DNA of 64,000 bases from positions 1-64,000 of the forward strand of contig NZ_LAKD02000027.1 in assembly GCF_000968685.2 (NCBI RefSeq), read 5' to 3'. The notes beneath the pieces are model-generated. The model was not told the DNA's origin. It searched no databases and saw nothing but the letters and a program-made list of their open reading frames with translations. A program made the translations under genes and the position numbers. Positions 48,545 to 57,189 of this stretch are shown piece by piece. Each line of letters begins with the position of its first letter. Within the stretch, counting starts at the first letter, position 1. The DNA is from Streptomyces antioxidans. GTDB taxonomy: Bacteria > Actinomycetota > Actinomycetes > Streptomycetales > Streptomycetaceae.

Positions 48545-50341
48545 ATGCCGTACCCCCACCTGGACGCCGCAGGCCATCCGAGGCCGCAGCTGATCCGCGA
48601 TCCCGACTGGCGCGACCTCGGCGGTCCCTGGCAGTTCGCCCATGACGACGAGGACCGGGGCCGTGCCGACCGGTGGATGGACCCGGCGGTCTCCGCGCCG
48701 TTCACCCGCACCGTCACCGTGCCCTACCCGCCCGAGTCCGCCGCCTCTGGCGTGGCGGACACCGGCTTCCACCCCGTGCTCTGGTACCGGCGCACGATCG
48801 AGGTGCCCCGCCCGGCCGCCGGGCGGCGGCTTCTGCTGCACTTCGGTGCGGTCGACCACCGGGCCGAGGTCTGGCTGAACGGCCGCCCGGTGGGACGTCA
48901 CGAGGGCGGGCACACGGGCTTCACCTGCGATCTGACCGACGCCGTCGAGCGGGACGGGGAGCAGACGATCGTCGTCCGCGCCGAGGACCAGCCGCTCGAC
49001 GCCACGCAGCCCCGCGGCAAGCAGGACTGGCGCCGGGATCCGCATGTCATCTGGTACCACCGCACCTCCGGGATCTGGCAGCCGGTGTGGCTGGAGGAGG
49101 TCCCGGCCGAGCACATCGCGCTCCTCCACTGGACCTCCGAGGTCGCCCACGCCCGCGTCCGCTGCCGCCTGCGTCTTGGCCACTGGCCGCACCGCCCGCT
49201 CACCGTGACGGTCCGCCTCACGCGCGGCGAGCGGGTGCTCGCCGAGCAGCGGACGCTGCTCGAGGGCCAGGAGGCGGAGTTCGACGTGGCGGTGCCCGCC
49301 CTGCGCCACGGGCAGGACCTGGACGATCTGCTCTGGAGGCCGGAGCGGCCCCAACTCGTCGATGCCGTGGTGGAGTTGCGCGACGCGGCCGATGACACAG
49401 CGGTCGACCGTGCGGCGTCCTACCTCGGGCTGCGGGACATCGGCTGGGATGACGGCGTCTTCCTCCTCAACCACAAGCCGTATTTCCTCCGGTTCGCGCT
49501 CCAGCAGGGCTACTGGCCCGCATCACATCTGTCGGCCCCGGCCGAGGAATTGCGCCGCGATGTCGAACTGGCGAAGGAGATCGGCCTCAACGGGCTGCGT
49601 GTCCACCAGAAGATCGAGGATCCGCGCTTCCTGTACTGGGCCGACCGGCTCGGGCTGCTGCTGTGGGAGGAGATGCCATCGGCGTACGCGTTCGGCGCGC
49701 AGACCGTCGAGCGCGTGGTCGCCGAGTGGACCGAGGCCGTCTCCCGCGACCTGAGCCACCCCTCGATCGTGGCCTGGGTCCCGATCAATGAGTCCTGGTC
49801 CGTGCCGAACCCGGCCCTCGTCCCCGCACAGCGCCACTTCATGGACGCCCTCTACCACCTGACCAAGGCCCTGGACCCCTCCCGCCCCGCCGTCTCCAAC
49901 GACGGCTGGGAGATCTCCGCCGCCGACATCTGGGGCGTCCACGACTACACCCAGCGCGCGGACGTACTGCGCGAGCGCTATGGCCACGCCTCGCTGCGGC
50001 AGGGCGAGATCGCCGAGCAGTGGCCCGGCGCCAAGCGGCTGACCCTGGACGGCGTCCGCCACCAGGGACAGCCCGTCGTCCTCAGTGAGTTCGGCGGCGC
50101 GACCTTCGAACCGGCGGAGGGCGCCGAGTGGTTCGGCTACGACACGGTGGCCACGAAGGAGGACTTCGCCGAACGCCTCAGCGCCTTGGTGGCCGCCGCG
50201 GTGGACTCCGGCCTCGCGGGCTTCTGCTACACCCAGTTCACCGACACCGAACAGGAGACCAACGGCCTGCTCACACCGGACCGCCAGCCGAAGCTCCCCC
50301 TGGCCGAGCTGCGCGGGATCCTCACCCGACCCCCGGTATAG
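48545..50341 (+). CDS. Glycoside hydrolase family 2 enzyme (beta-galactosidase/glucuronidase type), cytoplasmic
   Basis: 598 aa from ATG 48545. Sugar-binding jelly-roll ~20-185 (WYRRTIEVP, VWLNGRPVGRHEGGHTGF), Ig-like domain ~190-290, TIM barrel ~300-598. Acid/base Glu in WVPINESWS and nucleophile Glu in VVLSEFGG are both present. No secretion signal, so it cleaves imported oligosaccharide. It comes 78 bp after the YesL-like gene and is probably the last gene of the sugar operon. Compared with E. coli LacZ it is short and lacks the C-terminal domain. Sugar specificity (galactoside, glucuronide, mannoside) cannot be read from the sequence alone. Confidence 0.92.
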   Translation: MPYPHLDAAGHPRPQLIRDPDWRDLGGPWQFAHDDEDRGRADRWMDPAVSAPFTRTVTVPYPPESAASGVADTGFHPVLWYRRTIEVPRPAAGRRLLLHFGAVDHRAEVWLNGRPVGRHEGGHTGFTCDLTDAVERDGEQTIVVRAEDQPLDATQPRGKQDWRRDPHVIWYHRTSGIWQPVWLEEVPAEHIALLHWTSEVAHARVRCRLRLGHWPHRPLTVTVRLTRGERVLAEQRTLLEGQEAEFDVAVPALRHGQDLDDLLWRPERPQLVDAVVELRDAADDTAVDRAASYLGLRDIGWDDGVFLLNHKPYFLRFALQQGYWPASHLSAPAEELRRDVELAKEIGLNGLRVHQKIEDPRFLYWADRLGLLLWEEMPSAYAFGAQTVERVVAEWTEAVSRDLSHPSIVAWVPINESWSVPNPALVPAQRHFMDALYHLTKALDPSRPAVSNDGWEISAADIWGVHDYTQRADVLRERYGHASLRQGEIAEQWPGAKRLTLDGVRHQGQPVVLSEFGGATFEPAEGAEWFGYDTVATKEDFAERLSALVAAAVDSGLAGFCYTQFTDTEQETNGLLTPDRQPKLPLAELRGILTRPPV

Positions 50342-50391
50342 CGGGTCTCGTGCGCATGGCGGGTCTCCCTTGTATGGCGGGTCTCGTGGCT
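50338..50391. repeat. Three 18-bp direct repeats after the GH2 gene
   Basis: Units at 50338-50355, 50356-50373 and 50374-50391, each built on ATGGCGGGTCTC with small changes. They begin at the GH2 stop codon and fill the gap towards the VWA gene. Probably slippage; no known function. Confidence 0.8.
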
Positions 50392-50498
50392 CCGTGGCTC
50401 CCGCCGACCGGGCCTCCGCTGTCGCAGCCCAAGATCGATTGTCAGTGGTGGGTGGGAGTCTAGGAGCATCGAGAAGGAAACAACGAGGGGGCGCGGCC

Positions 50499-51539
50499 AT
50501 GTCCGGAGACCAGAACTACATCAATCACGTCGCTCTTGTGCTGGATGCCAGTTCATCCATGTCACATCTGCGCGGCAAGGTCGTCGAAGTCGCCGACCAG
50601 CAGATTGCGTATCTGGCCCGCCGATCGAAGGAGTTGGACCAGGAGACCCGCGTCACGGTGTACGTCTTCGCCGACAAGGTGGAGTGCGTCATCTACGACA
50701 AGGACGTGCTGCGGATGCCGTCCCTGAAGCAGCTCTACCGGGTCGGTGGCATGACGGCTCTGCTGGCGGCCACGCTGAAGTCGCAGCGGGAGCTGGCGCA
50801 GACGGCTCAACTGTACGGCGACCACAGCTTCCTGACGTTCGTACTGACGGACGGCCAGGAGAACGCGAGTCATCGCGGCCCGGACGCGCCCGACAAGAGC
50901 CCGCGTGAACTGGTGAAGGCCGTGTCCAAGCTGATGGACACCCAGGAGGACAACTGGACACTGGCCGTCCTCGTGCCGGACCAGATGGGCAAGCGCGAGG
51001 CCATGCAGTGCGGATTCCCCAAGGACAACATCGCCATCTGGGACGCCACGAGCACACAGGGCCTGGAGGAGGCGGGGCAGGTCATCCAGCAGGCCACCGA
51101 GAACTTCATGGTGGGCCGGGCCCAGGGCATCCGGGGATCGCGGGCGGTGTTCTCCACGGGTGCGGAGGCGGTCAACAAGGACACCATCGAGGCGGCCGGT
51201 CTCGCCCCGGTGGACCCGTCGAAGTACCAGCTGATCCCGGTGGCGCGCGAAGCGGGGATCCGGGAATGGGTCATCGAGTGCGGGCACACCTTCCGCACCG
51301 GCTGTGCGTTCTACCAGCTGAGCAAGTCGGAGAAGATCCAGGCGCGGAAGCAGATCGCGGTGCTGGAGAAGAAGACGGACCGGGTGTACACGGGGCCGGA
51401 GGCCCGGTCCCTGCTCGGCCTGCCGGACACCGAAGTTCGCGTCAATCCGGACCGCAATGACGACTTCACCATATTCGTCCAGAGCACGAGCGTGAACCGC
51501 AAGCTGGTGCCGCACACCCGGCTGCTGCTCATGATCTGA
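50499..51539 (+). CDS. VWA (von Willebrand factor type A) domain protein
   Basis: 346 aa from ATG 50499, preceded by GAGGGGG; longer in-frame starts run back into the GH2 gene. The VWA domain (~8-190) has the metal-ion MIDAS motif DASSSMS, the Thr in GGMTALLAAT and the Asp in LTDGQENAS. A C-terminal conserved region (~250-346) ends with NRKLVPHTRLLLMI. No signal peptide or membrane span. It stands alone between a repeat and a terminator; the partner is unknown. Confidence 0.88.
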   Translation: MSGDQNYINHVALVLDASSSMSHLRGKVVEVADQQIAYLARRSKELDQETRVTVYVFADKVECVIYDKDVLRMPSLKQLYRVGGMTALLAATLKSQRELAQTAQLYGDHSFLTFVLTDGQENASHRGPDAPDKSPRELVKAVSKLMDTQEDNWTLAVLVPDQMGKREAMQCGFPKDNIAIWDATSTQGLEEAGQVIQQATENFMVGRAQGIRGSRAVFSTGAEAVNKDTIEAAGLAPVDPSKYQLIPVAREAGIREWVIECGHTFRTGCAFYQLSKSEKIQARKQIAVLEKKTDRVYTGPEARSLLGLPDTEVRVNPDRNDDFTIFVQSTSVNRKLVPHTRLLLMI

Positions 51540-51548
51540 GGCCCCGGC

Positions 51549-51575
51549 GGCCCCGCCGGTCAGGCCGGCGGGGCC
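51549..51575. terminator. Strong GC hairpin terminator after the VWA gene
   Basis: Perfect 11-bp stem (GGCCCCGCCGG with its complement) and a 5-nt loop TCAGG, starting 10 bp after the VWA stop. No U tract, as is usual in Streptomyces. Confidence 0.85.
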
Positions 51576-51752
51576 CGTACCGGCGTGGACCGTGCGCCGG
51601 GGGCGTGGGGCGTCATGGCAATGACCCGTCCGGACTCCACGCGCCCTGCCACGGGCCACGGTACGCGGCGATGATGAGCGGACCGCGCGTGATCCACACG
51701 ACTCCGCATGGCTGTCCCCTGGGCAGGTGGCATGCGGTGGAAGGAATCCACG

Positions 51753-52508
51753 GTGTTGCTTCTCATCTCCCCGGACAGCGTCGCTGAGGCCCTCGACTGC
51801 GCGAAGGCGGCGGAACACCTCGACATCGTCGATGTCAAGAAGCCCGACGAGGGCTCGCTCGGCGCGAACTTCCCCTGGGTCATCCGGCAGATCCGGGACG
51901 CGGTCCCGGCCGACAAGCCGGTCTCCGCCACCGTGGGGGACGTGCCGTACAAGCCCGGCACAGTGGCGCAGGCGGCACTGGGCGCGACGGTCTCCGGAGC
52001 CACCTACATCAAGGTCGGCCTCTACGGATGCACCACGCCCGAACAGGCCATCGATGTGATGCACGGCGTCGTCCGGGCGGTGAAGGACTACCAGCCAGAC
52101 GCGTTCGTCGTCGCCTCCGGCTACGCCGACGCCCACCGGATCGGCTGCGTCAACCCGCTCGCACTGCCCGACATCGCCCGCCGTTCCGGCTGTGACGCGG
52201 CCATGCTCGACACCGCGATCAAGGACGGAACAGGGCTGTTCGACCACCTTCCGCCCGACCTCTGTGCGGAGTTTGTCCGGCAGGCACACCAGGGCGGTCT
52301 GCTCGCCGCCCTCGCGGGCAGCGTCAAGGCCGCGGACCTCGGTGCGCTCACCCGCATCGGCACCGACATCGTGGGGGTGCGCGGCGCGGTCTGCGAGGGC
52401 GGCGACCGTGACGCCGGAAGGATCCAGCCGCGGCTGGTGGCCGCCTTCCGGGCGGAGATGGACCGGCACGCCCGGGAACACGCGGCGTCCGTCGCCACCG
52501 CGGGCTGA
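51753..52508 (+). CDS. MfnB-like (5-formylfuran-3-yl)methyl phosphate synthase
   Basis: 251 aa TIM-barrel enzyme from GTG 51753, preceded by GGAAGG; family members start with the same LLLISP strand. It closely follows archaeal MfnB, which joins two glyceraldehyde 3-phosphate molecules into a furan aldehyde phosphate for methanofuran. The active-site pattern is preserved: Asp and Lys in [19 protein letters not shown] (near 25-45), Lys in TYIKVGLYG (near 85), and Asp and Lys in [17 protein letters not shown] (near 150). Streptomyces does not make methanofuran, so this should serve another furan product. It heads an operon with an aldehyde dehydrogenase 8 bp downstream, an alcohol dehydrogenase and a methyltransferase. 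The preceding 177 bp (51576-51752) hold its promoter. Confidence 0.85.
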   Translation: MLLLISPDSVAEALDCAKAAEHLDIVDVKKPDEGSLGANFPWVIRQIRDAVPADKPVSATVGDVPYKPGTVAQAALGATVSGATYIKVGLYGCTTPEQAIDVMHGVVRAVKDYQPDAFVVASGYADAHRIGCVNPLALPDIARRSGCDAAMLDTAIKDGTGLFDHLPPDLCAEFVRQAHQGGLLAALAGSVKAADLGALTRIGTDIVGVRGAVCEGGDRDAGRIQPRLVAAFRAEMDRHAREHAASVATAG

Positions 52509-52516
52509 CCGCCGGT

Positions 52517-52660
52517 ATGCCGACCAGCCCGCGCCCGGGCCCGACCGAAACCGTGCCGACCAGCCTGTCCGCTGGTACGTCCGGAGCCGTGCCGACCGGC
52601 CCGCGCCCCGGCGCGTCCGGAACCGTGCCGACCAGCCCACGTCCCCGCGCGTCCGGCACC
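52517..52660. repeat. Four 36-bp tandem repeats coding the ALDH N-terminal extension
   Basis: Units at 52517, 52553, 52589 and 52625. Each starts NTG-CCG-ACC and encodes a 12-residue block of the type VPTSPRPGASGT. The repeats stay in frame and end right before the enzyme domain (RGEWFAVLDPATGE). Codon period and sequence drift show an expanded minisatellite. Confidence 0.9.
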
Positions 52661-54037
52661 CGCGGTGAGTGGTTCGCCGTCCTCGATCCGGCCACCGGCG
52701 AGGCCTTCGACGAGGCTCCCGACCAGCAGCCGGACGAGCTGGACGCCATCGTCGGCCGGGCCCATGCCGCCTGGCGCGACTGGCGCGCCGACCCCGCCGC
52801 CCGTACCACCGCGCTGCTCGCGGCGGCCGACGCCGTGGTGGCCGCCGGGGCCGACCTCGCCCCGCTGCTCACCCGTGAACAGGGCAAACCCCTGGCCGAG
52901 TCACAGGCGGAGGTCGCCCGCACGGCGGCCCGCCTGCGTTACTTCGCCGAGCTGAGCGCCGAAACCCAGCCGATCACGGACGACCGGCCGATACGCAGTG
53001 AGATCCGCTGGCGACCGCTCGGGCCCGTCGCCGCGATCGTCCCGTGGAACTTTCCCCTCCAGCTCGCCTCGGCGAAGTTCGCTCCCGCGCTCGCCGCGGG
53101 CAACACGATGGTGCTCAAGCCGTCCCCGTTCACACCGCTCGCCACCCGGCTGCTGGCGTCCGTCCTCTCCACCGCCCTCCCTCCGGACGTCCTGACCGTC
53201 GTCACCGGCCGCGAACCCCTCGGCGCCCGCCTCGTCTCCCATCCGGGCATCCGCCATGTGACCTTCACCGGCTCGGTTCCCACCGGGCGGGCCGTCGCGC
53301 GGGCAGCGGCGGCCTCACTCGCCCGCGTCACCCTGGAACTGGGCGGTAACGACGCCGCCATCCTGCTGGAGGACGTGGAGGATGGGGAGCTGGAGCGGAT
53401 CACGGACCGGCTGTTCTGGGCGGCGTTCCGCAACTGCGGGCAGATCTGCATGGCGGTCAAGCGCCTCTACGCCCCGGCCCGGCTCTACTCGCGGGTGGTC
53501 GACGCCCTCGCCCAGCGTGCGAAGTCCACCGTCGTCGGGCCCGGGCTCGACCCCGGCTCCCAGCTGGGCCCGGTCAGCAACGCCCCGCAACTGGCCCGGG
53601 TGGAGCACCACACGGCCCGGGCGCTGGCCGATGGCGCCCGGGCCGCGGCGGGCGGCCACCGGCTGGACCGGCCGGGCTACTTCTTCGCCCCCACCATCCT
53701 GGCCGATGTGCCGCCCGACAGCCCGGTGGTCGCGCAGGAGCAGTTCGGCCCGGTCCTGCCGGTGCTGCCGTACGTCAGCCTCGACGAGGCCATCGAGGCG
53801 GCCAACGACACCGGCTTCGGGCTGGGCGGCTCGGTATGGGGCACCGACCTGGACCGTGCGGAGGCGGTGGCCGGGCGGCTGGAATGCGGGACGGTGTGGA
53901 TCAACCACCACGCCGAGACCTCCCTCGCCCAGCCCTTCGCGGGCGTCAAGGACAGCGGTGTCGGCGTGGCGGGCGGGCCGTGGGGGTTGTACGGCAACCT
54001 CAGCCCGTTCGTCGTGCACCGTCCGGTCGAGGCGTGA
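52517..54037 (+). CDS. Aldehyde dehydrogenase with N-terminal 12-residue repeats
   Basis: 506 aa from ATG 52517; GTG codons begin each later repeat unit and could also start translation. The first 48 residues are four 12-residue repeats rich in Pro, Ser and Thr. The enzyme proper (~50-506) is a standard NAD(P) aldehyde dehydrogenase: VPWNFPLQLASAKFAPALAA, general base Glu in VTLELGGND, nucleophile Cys in NCGQICMAVKRLY, and C-terminal GVKDSGVG. It lies between an MfnB-like synthase and an aryl-alcohol dehydrogenase, so it should oxidise the furan aldehyde to a carboxylate. It is too far from the PKS cluster to assume that it makes dihydroxybenzoate. Confidence 0.92.
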   Translation: MPTSPRPGPTETVPTSLSAGTSGAVPTGPRPGASGTVPTSPRPRASGTRGEWFAVLDPATGEAFDEAPDQQPDELDAIVGRAHAAWRDWRADPAARTTALLAAADAVVAAGADLAPLLTREQGKPLAESQAEVARTAARLRYFAELSAETQPITDDRPIRSEIRWRPLGPVAAIVPWNFPLQLASAKFAPALAAGNTMVLKPSPFTPLATRLLASVLSTALPPDVLTVVTGREPLGARLVSHPGIRHVTFTGSVPTGRAVARAAAASLARVTLELGGNDAAILLEDVEDGELERITDRLFWAAFRNCGQICMAVKRLYAPARLYSRVVDALAQRAKSTVVGPGLDPGSQLGPVSNAPQLARVEHHTARALADGARAAAGGHRLDRPGYFFAPTILADVPPDSPVVAQEQFGPVLPVLPYVSLDEAIEAANDTGFGLGGSVWGTDLDRAEAVAGRLECGTVWINHHAETSLAQPFAGVKDSGVGVAGGPWGLYGNLSPFVVHRPVEA

Positions 54038-54040
54038 CGG

Positions 54041-55171
54041 ATGAGGTTCACCGCGGCGGTACTGCGCTCCTGCGAGAGCCGGTTCGCCCTCGAGGAGGTG
54101 GTGCTCAACGCGGGGCCGGGCGCCGGCGAGGTCCTGGTGAAGATCGCGGGCTGCGGGATGTGCCGGACCGATCTCGCGGTCCGGCACTCGGCCGGGCGCT
54201 CACCGCTCCCGGCGGTGCTCGGCCACGAAGGGGCCGGGACCGTGGTGGAGACGGGCGGTCCGGACACCGGCCTGAGCACCGGCGACCACGTCGTTCTGAG
54301 CTTCGACTCCTGCGGACACTGCAGGAGCTGCATGGGCGCGGCCCCCGCCTACTGTGACTCCTTCCCAGCGCTCAACCTCTTCGGAGGGCGCAAGGAGCAC
54401 ACGGGGCGGTTCACCGACGTGGACGGGGGCGCACTGGCCCCCCGCTGGTTCGGCCAGTCCTCCTTCGCCGAATACGCGATGGTCCCGGCCCGCAACGCCG
54501 TCCGGGTCGATCCCACGCTGCCCATCGAAATCCTCGGACCGCTCGGCTGCGGCTTCCTCACCGGCGCCGGGGCGGTCTTCCACTCCTTCGGTGTCGGCCC
54601 CGGTGACACCATCGCGGTCTACGGCGCCGGAGCGGTCGGCCTGGCCGCGGTGATGGCGGCCACCGCCGCCGGGGCAGTGGCCGTGGCCGTGGACCGCCAC
54701 CCCGAGCGGCTGGCCCTCGCGGAGCGGCTTCACGCGATCCCGCTGCACGCCGCGCCGGACGAACAGCCCGGCTCACCTGACGCGTACGGCCTGCACGAAC
54801 GCGTCCAGCGACTGACCGACGGCGGCACGCAGTACGCACTGGACACCACAGGCTCCCCCCAGCTGATCAACGATGCCCTTCGGGCCCTGCGCCCGACCGG
54901 CCACCTCGGCCTCGTAGCACGCCTCCACACCCCACTGCCACTCGAACCGGGGACCTTGGACCGCGGCCGAAGGATCTCCCACATCTGCGAGGGGGATGCG
55001 GTGCCGGGACTGCTGATCCCCCGGCTGACCAGGCTCTGGGAGGCCGGGCGGTTCCCCTTCGACCAGCTGATCCGCACCTACCCGCTCACTGACATCAACC
55101 AAGCGGAACGCGACTGCGACGCGGGCCGTGTGGTCAAGCCCGTCCTGATTCCTGCGGGAAAGGGCCGATGA
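54041..55171 (+). CDS. Zinc alcohol dehydrogenase, aryl/benzyl-alcohol dehydrogenase type
   Basis: 376 aa, 3 bp after the aldehyde dehydrogenase. Catalytic zinc ligands: Cys in GCGMCRTDL and His/Glu in GHEGAGT. Structural zinc loop with four Cys: CGHCRSCMGAAPAYC. NAD Rossmann motif: YGAGAVGLAAVMAA. The layout and GGRKEHTGRF region resemble XylB-type aryl-alcohol dehydrogenases, which act on benzyl and furfuryl alcohols. With the upstream genes this gives alcohol-aldehyde-acid interconversion on a ring substrate. Confidence 0.92.
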   Translation: MRFTAAVLRSCESRFALEEVVLNAGPGAGEVLVKIAGCGMCRTDLAVRHSAGRSPLPAVLGHEGAGTVVETGGPDTGLSTGDHVVLSFDSCGHCRSCMGAAPAYCDSFPALNLFGGRKEHTGRFTDVDGGALAPRWFGQSSFAEYAMVPARNAVRVDPTLPIEILGPLGCGFLTGAGAVFHSFGVGPGDTIAVYGAGAVGLAAVMAATAAGAVAVAVDRHPERLALAERLHAIPLHAAPDEQPGSPDAYGLHERVQRLTDGGTQYALDTTGSPQLINDALRALRPTGHLGLVARLHTPLPLEPGTLDRGRRISHICEGDAVPGLLIPRLTRLWEAGRFPFDQLIRTYPLTDINQAERDCDAGRVVKPVLIPAGKGR

Positions 55172-55200
55172 GCGATCTCTACTCGCGCCAAGGGAGACAT

Positions 55201-56100
55201 ATGACCGACACAGCGCATCACAACGCCGGTGTGGAAGGCGTGGAAGGGGGCGTCGGCCTGACCGCTCTCATGGTCGCCGCGGCCCGGGCGATCGAGACCC
55301 ACCGCCACGACAGCCTGGCACAAGACATCTACGCGGAGCACTTCGTCCACGCCGCACCGGCCTCCGCCAACTGGCCGGTGCGCATGCACCAGGTCGCCGA
55401 CGGAGACGCGAACCCGCTGTGGGGACGCTTCGCCCGGTACTTCGGTCTGCGGACGAGGGTCCTCGACGACTTCCTCCTCCACTCGGTGCGCACGGGAGGA
55501 ATCCGCCAAGTGGTCCTGCTCGGGGCGGGGTTGGATGCGCGGGCCTTCCGGCTCGACTGGCCTCCCGGCTGTGTGATCTTCGAAATCGACAGGGAAGGCG
55601 TGCTGGCGTTCAAGCACGAGGTGATCGGCGGACTGCCGACGACCCCGAAGGCGGCCCGGGTGCCGATCCCGGTCGACCTGCGTGCCGACTGGGCCTCGGC
55701 ACTGACCGGCGCCGGGTTCGATACCTCCGCACCCAGCGCCTGGCTGGCCGAAGGGCTGCTGTTCTACCTGCCCAACGCCTCCGAAACGCACCTCATCCAC
55801 ACGGTGGACCGGCTGAGCGCAGCGGGAAGCACGCTGGCGTTCGAGGTCAAACTCGACAAGGACCTGCTCGAATACCGCGACAGCCCCCTCTACACCGCAA
55901 CGAAAGACCAGATCGGCATCGACCTCCTCAACCTCTTCAGCCTGGAGCCACGGCCGGACTCCGCGGGCGACCTCACGGACAAGGGCTGGACGACAACGGT
56001 CCACACCCCCTTCGACTACACCCGCCGACTCGGGCGCGGCCCCCGCCCCGAACACAACGACGCGCTGGCGGGCAACCGATGGGTGTTCGCCCACAAGTGA
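55201..56100 (+). CDS. SAM-dependent methyltransferase (leucine carboxyl methyltransferase-like, TIGR00027 type)
   Basis: 299 aa from ATG 55201, with AGGGAG just upstream; an ATG at 55168 overlapping the previous stop (ATGA) adds 11 residues and is also possible. SAM-binding VVLLGAGLDARAFRLDW and acidic strand CVIFEIDREGVLAFK, then AWLAEGLLFYLP. These marks fit the large actinobacterial family of putative carboxyl or O-methyltransferases. The tight junction with the alcohol dehydrogenase makes it the fourth gene of the furan-type operon; methyl ester or ether formation on the furan acid is a reasonable guess. Confidence 0.87.
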   Translation: MTDTAHHNAGVEGVEGGVGLTALMVAAARAIETHRHDSLAQDIYAEHFVHAAPASANWPVRMHQVADGDANPLWGRFARYFGLRTRVLDDFLLHSVRTGGIRQVVLLGAGLDARAFRLDWPPGCVIFEIDREGVLAFKHEVIGGLPTTPKAARVPIPVDLRADWASALTGAGFDTSAPSAWLAEGLLFYLPNASETHLIHTVDRLSAAGSTLAFEVKLDKDLLEYRDSPLYTATKDQIGIDLLNLFSLEPRPDSAGDLTDKGWTTTVHTPFDYTRRLGRGPRPEHNDALAGNRWVFAHK

Positions 56101-56214
56101 GGTGCGGGCTCGGCTCCGGCAAGCACACCGGGGGTAGCCGGACCGGCCGCCGCGGCATGCGGCCGGACCGGCGGGGTACCCGGTGGGGACACCACACACG
56201 AGGAGCACTTCGCC

Positions 56215-56454
56215 ATGATCTTCGGCATTATCGGCATCTGCGTCGTTCTGGCCGTGCTGGCCTTCTTGGTCCCGCGCCTGTCCCGACATCCTGAACGCGG
56301 CACCCAACGCACCCTGGGCCTCGGATCACGCGCCGGCAGCAAGGCCCCGGGTCTCCTGGGACGGATCCTCAGCAAACCCTTCCGCAGCAGCTCCAAGGCA
56401 GTCGGCCGCAGCGGCGCCGCCGGGCGGCGAGCCCGTGGCCGTATGCCGTTCTAG
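56215..56454 (+). CDS. Small single-span membrane protein (79 aa)
   Basis: Starts with a hydrophobic helix (MIFGIIGICVVLAVLAFLVP), then a strongly basic Ser/Gly-rich tail. ACGAGGAGCACTTCGCC before the ATG is a good ribosome site. It looks like the small conserved Streptomyces membrane proteins grouped as DUF6411, though that name is from memory. Function unknown. Confidence 0.75.
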   Translation: MIFGIIGICVVLAVLAFLVPRLSRHPERGTQRTLGLGSRAGSKAPGLLGRILSKPFRSSSKAVGRSGAAGRRARGRMPF

Positions 56455-56900
56455 ACACCGGCGGACGCCTCCGCGCTCTGGACACCGAGACCCACAAGCG
56501 TAGGAACGTCGTGGAACGATCTTTCAACCTGCCGCCACTCCAGAGGTGATAGCCGAGCAGTTCCCCCGGGTGTCCGAAGTAGCTGCCGCCACAGGGCAAC
56601 GGGATCTCGCCCAGACCGAGTCCATACCTCACACCCAGCTCGGGCGCGGGCCTGGTGGTCGTCATCTCGTCGAGCTGCGCCGGAGCCAGCAGACGGCCGC
56701 CGAGCAGCGCGGTGTAGAACCGGTTCAGGTCGTGCGTGGTGCTGGTGTCGGTGCCGAACGCGGCGTAGCCCCGGGCGTGTGGGCCCTTGATGGACGGGAA
56801 GGTGCCGGGCGTACTGGTGTCCCTCAGGCCCTGCGAGCGGATGATTCGGGCGTTCACCTCCTCTGCCCAACTCCGGCCTCGTCGACGTGTTCCTGACGCA
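56451..56900 (-). pseudogene. Decayed serine hydrolase (beta-lactamase/DD-peptidase family) fragment
   Basis: The minus strand encodes part of the C-terminal half of a beta-lactamase-like serine hydrolase: GRSWAEEVNARIIRSQGLRD, GPHARGYAAFGTD, HDLNRFYTALLGG, GLGLGEIPLPCGG and YFGHPGELLGYHLWSGG. The catalytic SxxK part is absent, the FGTD-HDLNRF join looks shortened, and the sequence after HLWSGG no longer reads as the family. A related tail appears in another frame. It is best read as a gene truncated at both ends with at least one frameshift. Confidence 0.65.
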
Positions 56901-57189
56901 TGTATGGTGGTCACCCTTCTGTTGGGCTCGGCTGTCGCCTGTGCGATCAGGAACCGCTCACGCCCGTCCCACCAGCGGACCGGGGACCGGCCCATCCGGC
57001 CCGCCTCCCTACGTGTCGATGGGCTGCCCTCCGGACGCTGTCTGGGGTTACCCCTGCCGCCCATCAGGCATGTGAAGCAGTCCCGGTGTCACCGGTGAGG
57101 CAGACTGCTTGTCACCATCCATGAAGACGTACACCGGTTGTCACCGGGCCGGTGCCTCGCGCACCGCCTTTCCTGCTGGGAGGCAGACC
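56901..57189. other. Intergenic region, no gene seen
   Basis: About 290 bp between the hydrolase remnant and the NTF2-like gene. Short frames exist on both strands without a recognisable product. GGGAGG near its end serves the next gene. Confidence 0.5.

Noticed and set aside
47654..49474. Minus-strand open frame of 606 codons across permease, YesL-like and GH2 genes
   Set aside because: Antisense shadow of three genes with clear family motifs.
50338..50391. 18-bp repeats considered as a CRISPR-like array
   Set aside because: Units are directly adjacent with no spacers and no cas genes nearby.
52517..54037. Aldehyde dehydrogenase as the missing 3,5-dihydroxybenzaldehyde oxidase of the PKS starter pathway
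   Set aside because: It lies 30 kb away beyond several unrelated operons and is tightly embedded between an MfnB-like and an alcohol dehydrogenase gene, so a furan role fits better.
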